Positions 61,590 to 64,000 of a DNA stretch of 64,000 nucleotides are shown one piece after another. Each line of letters opens with the position of its first letter. Within the stretch, counting starts at the first letter, position 1. The translations under genes were made by a program, and so were the position numbers. The DNA comes from Chloroflexota bacterium (GTDB lineage: Bacteria; Chloroflexota; Limnocylindria; Limnocylindrales; CSP1-4): the NCBI GenBank assembly GCA_025935925.1, contig JAICUI010000009.1:1-64000 (forward strand), read 5' to 3'. Under the pieces are notes generated by a model that had not been told where the DNA came from, did not search any database, and saw only the letters and a program-made list of their open reading frames with translations.

Positions 61590-63902
61590 TCATTCGAAGC
61601 GGTTCGCCTCGGCGCCCGTGATCCGGCCGACCAGCGGCATCGCTGCGAGGACCACCGCCATCGCCCCGGCCGTCGCGACGGCGAGCAGGGCGGCGACCCC
61701 GAGGTCGGGCGCCGGCACGTCCACTCTCCCCGCGGCGCGCAGCAGCAGCTGCGACACGAACATGCCGAGCACCGTCGACAACGCCGCCACCGCGACGAGC
61801 GGCGCCGCCGCCTCCAGGAGAAGCACCGCCCGCAGCCGGGCGAGGGGCATGCCCGCCAGTCGCAGCAGCGCGAACGGGGTCCGCCGCTCGACGAGACCCG
61901 AGATGACGGCGATCGCGAGGCTCGCGCCGGCGAGCAGCATCGCGACGACCACCCCGAGGCTGACGACCCGCCCGAGCTCCGCCACGAGGGCGCCGGCGTC
62001 GGTCGCGGCCTCGCCCACCGTGCGGGCCACGGATGTCGGCATGGCCAGCTGGACGGCGGTGCGCGCGCGCTCGATGGACGCGGGATCGCCGTCGGTGCGG
62101 ATCGCGATCCTGGTGACCGGGAACGCGTCGACGCCGTCGGGGAACGCGGCGGGCTCGATCACGACGGCCGGCAGCGCGAGGCGCGCCTCCGGCGCCATCG
62201 CCTCCGGCGCGTAGCGGTCGACCGCACCGGCGGGCACCGTGAGCGGGATGTCCCTGATCTCGCCGCCGAAGTAGCTCACCGGGCCGAGGAAGCCGGCGCT
62301 GTGCACGGTGGTGCTCGTCACCGGCGTCCCGCCCGGGCCCAGGTGCACCAGCCCCGGGCCACACGTCAGGCCGGGCGCGCTCAGCACCGCGACGAGCGAC
62401 GGGCAGTCCGCGACGACGCCCAGCTGGCTGACGCCGTCGGCGCCTTCGATCGCGACCTCGCGGATCGCGGCGACGTCATCGACGCCCTCGACGGTGGCGA
62501 GCGCGCGCATCGCGGCGGCCGCCCGCGACCCGTCGCCGGGAACGGTCGCCATCAGGACGTCGGGACGCACCGCCAGCCGCTCCTCGACGGGCGACGCCGC
62601 GGAGGCGAAGGCTGCGATCGACAGGTAGGCGGAGCCGACGAACACCGCCATCACGACGCCGCCGATGGCGCCGAACGCGCCTCGTGGCTCGTCGTTGAGG
62701 CGCCGGCCCGCGAGCAGCGCGACCGGTCCGCGCGCCAGCCGGCTCAGGACGGCGCCCACCGCCGCCGTGATCCACGGACCGGCGATCGCGATCGACACGA
62801 TGATCCCGAAGAACCCGATGCCCAGGATCAGGAGCAGCTGGTCGTCGGCGCTCGCGCTGTCCGCCGCGAACCGAGCGACGCCGAAGGCGAAGACCGCGAT
62901 GCTCGCGAGCAGCGGGAGCAGCCGGGCCTTGCGCAGCGGCCGCCGGCCTTCGCGGCGGCGGACGCCGAGGGGCGACACGTGGACACGCCGCAGCGCGACG
63001 ATGGCGGCCGCGACGCCCACGACCTGGACGAGGACGAGCAGCGCGACCGCGGGCAGCGGCGGCGGGACGATCGAGTCGGCGAACCAGGTCGCCTGGCCGA
63101 GCGGCACCGACGCGATGGCCGGGCGGAGCACGTAGAACAGGAGCACGCCGGCGAGGGCGCCCGGGATCGTGGCCACGAGCGCCTCGACGGCGGCGAGGCG
63201 CGTCACCTGGCCGGGCGTCGCGCCCGCGAGCCGCAGCGCGGCGAGACGCTGCTCGCGGCGGGCGGCGGCGAGACGCGTGGCGCTCCCGACGAAGACGGCC
63301 ACGGGCGCAAGCGCGCCGATGACCGTGATCACGACGAGGATCCGGATCAATGGATTCGGGGGCACGGGGATCGGGCGCGTGCCGTTGAGCTGCTCGACGA
63401 CGCGGGCGCCGTCGATGCGCAGGTCGGCCGGCGTACGCCCCACGATCGCCGCGAGCTCGTCGGGCGCCATCAGGCCGTCGTCGTCGATCGTCCCGATCAC
63501 CGTCCCGAACCGGGCCGCGAGCTCGTCCACGGGCATGGACGCCATGAGGGTCGCGAGCGCAGGCGACACGTAGCTGTCGCCGGGCTCCGGGACCTCGGGG
63601 ATGCCGGGCGGGACGGGCGCGTCGGCCGACAGCGCGGCCACGTCCATCCGCACCAGCTTCCGGCCCGTCACGTGGTCGTCGGTGCGCGCAAGCATGAGGC
63701 CGTGGTCGGCCGTCTCGAGGTCGAGCCTGCCCGGCGTGTCGCGCCACGCGGCGTGGTTGTAGCGGGTGCCGACGGCGGGCTCGAACGACAGCGCGAACAG
63801 CAGGATCGACGTGCCGAACGCGACGGCGAGCGCGGTCAGGACGACCGAGACGGCGCTGGACCGGCCGCCCGCGGCGACGAGCCGGAGCGCGAGGCGGATC
63901 AC
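61590..63902 (-). CDS. ABC transporter permease of the FtsX/MacB (LolC-like) family
   Basis: 770 residues with about 10 membrane helices in two FtsX-type cores. The first core spans about 180-330 (VFVGSATRLAAARREQRLAALRLAGATPGQVTRLAAVEALV is the coupling helix), the second 640-770 (ISGLVERRTPFALLRLAGMPLARLRAVLLLEAAAPL). A large extracytoplasmic domain lies between helices 1 and 2 and another in the second half. Such permeases pump lipids, lipoproteins or peptides without crossing the membrane. GTG start lies 4 bases after the ATPase gene stop, a classic permease-ATPase pair. Confidence 0.9.
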   Translation of the reverse strand: MIRLALRLVAAGGRSSAVSVVLTALAVAFGTSILLFALSFEPAVGTRYNHAAWRDTPGRLDLETADHGLMLARTDDHVTGRKLVRMDVAALSADAPVPPGIPEVPEPGDSYVSPALATLMASMPVDELAARFGTVIGTIDDDGLMAPDELAAIVGRTPADLRIDGARVVEQLNGTRPIPVPPNPLIRILVVITVIGALAPVAVFVGSATRLAAARREQRLAALRLAGATPGQVTRLAAVEALVATIPGALAGVLLFYVLRPAIASVPLGQATWFADSIVPPPLPAVALLVLVQVVGVAAAIVALRRVHVSPLGVRRREGRRPLRKARLLPLLASIAVFAFGVARFAADSASADDQLLLILGIGFFGIIVSIAIAGPWITAAVGAVLSRLARGPVALLAGRRLNDEPRGAFGAIGGVVMAVFVGSAYLSIAAFASAASPVEERLAVRPDVLMATVPGDGSRAAAAMRALATVEGVDDVAAIREVAIEGADGVSQLGVVADCPSLVAVLSAPGLTCGPGLVHLGPGGTPVTSTTVHSAGFLGPVSYFGGEIRDIPLTVPAGAVDRYAPEAMAPEARLALPAVVIEPAAFPDGVDAFPVTRIAIRTDGDPASIERARTAVQLAMPTSVARTVGEAATDAGALVAELGRVVSLGVVVAMLLAGASLAIAVISGLVERRTPFALLRLAGMPLARLRAVLLLEAAAPLVAVAALSTVLGMFVSQLLLRAAGRVDVPAPDLGVAALLAVATAGAMAVVLAAMPLVGRITGAEANRFE

Positions 63903-63906
63903 CGGG

Positions 63907-64000
63907 TCACCGTCCCGACGTCGTCGCGATCCTGCCGTCCCGGACCACGACCTCGCGATCGGCGTAGGCCGCGATCCGCGGCTCGTGGGTCACCAGGACG
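63907..64000 (-). CDS. ABC transporter ATP-binding protein, C-terminal end (cut by window edge)
   Basis: Only the last 31 codons are present: VLVTHEPRIAAYADREVVVRDGRIA, the H-loop (TH) and D-region following a Walker B in LolD/MacB-type ATPases. It precedes the permease by 4 bases, so the two form one exporter. Confidence 0.85.
   Translation of the reverse strand, partial: VLVTHEPRIAAYADREVVVRDGRIATTSGR

Noticed and set aside
1-64000. CRISPR arrays, prophage, insertion sequences or defence islands
   Set aside because: No regularly spaced repeats, integrase, transposase, terminal inverted repeats or toxin/nuclease clusters were seen.

Overview
The window is 64 kb of very GC-rich DNA with strong G/C third-position bias, many GTG starts and many GTGA/ATGA stop-start overlaps. 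Gene content (mutS2-cvpA-pheT-pheS-rplT-rpmI-infC-thrS cluster, DUF951, membrane-anchored MA-type peptidase with paired DUF881 proteins, FtsX-like permease, EtfAB with acyl-CoA dehydrogenase, T-box control of thrS) fits a high-GC, Gram-positive-like or monoderm lineage. My best inference is a Chloroflexota bacterium of the Limnocylindria/Ellin6529 kind, but no rRNA is present to prove it. There is no prophage, insertion sequence or CRISPR array; this is chromosomal core and accessory housekeeping DNA.

Layout. 1-9145 (minus strand): translation block, tRNA-Val, T-box leader, thrS, infC, rpmI, rplT, pheS, pheT, then cvpA, mpg and the start of mutS2. 9266-14750: GH15 glycosidase, zinc ribbon protein, two RNA methyltransferase-type genes and a flavoprotein disulfide reductase-like gene. 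14757-23027 (minus): amidohydrolase, MFS exporter, DUF951, two DUF881 proteins, a gluzincin peptidase, a membrane-tethered peptide-binding protein and a 52-codon leaderless ORF. 23277-27987: cysS, a glycosyltransferase carrying a CysRS-like tail, a CPBP protease, a TetR regulator and a deazaflavin-type oxidoreductase behind paired palindromes. 28144-40899: lipase maturation factor-like protein, carotenoid-desaturase-like oxidase, YndJ-like membrane protein behind two matching operators, several small enzymes, a secreted zinc phospholipase-like protein and a VanW protein. 41195-42135 (minus): a cold-shock protein operon with a leader able to sequester its own ribosome binding site.

42342-49722: a scar in which a broken M20 amidohydrolase is joined to half of a TRIC channel gene, then a complete seven-gene Mrp Na+/H+ antiporter operon (A-G) whose last gene fuses MrpG to two UspA domains. 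49910-55043: CPH-type copper/silver P-type ATPase, tRNA-Arg, a three-gene operon of small proteins, and a glutaredoxin-CcdA-TlpA thiol-redox operon. 55054-58182: GNAT protein, MBL-fold hydrolase, dcd and nrdR with tandem NrdR boxes. 58214-64000: etfA, etfB, acyl-CoA dehydrogenase, a small zinc ribbon protein and an ABC permease/ATPase pair (ATPase cut by the window edge).

Two genome-wide habits stand out. Many genes have a TANNNT -10 box only 6-8 bases before the start codon, which implies leaderless mRNAs. Three convergent gene pairs end on a shared CTAG, so that the two TAG stop codons overlap on opposite strands. The most interesting single items are the cold-shock leader, the MrpG-UspA-UspA fusion, the glycosyltransferase with the CysRS-like tail, and the paired GCTAC-N6-GTAGC operators at 31117-31170.
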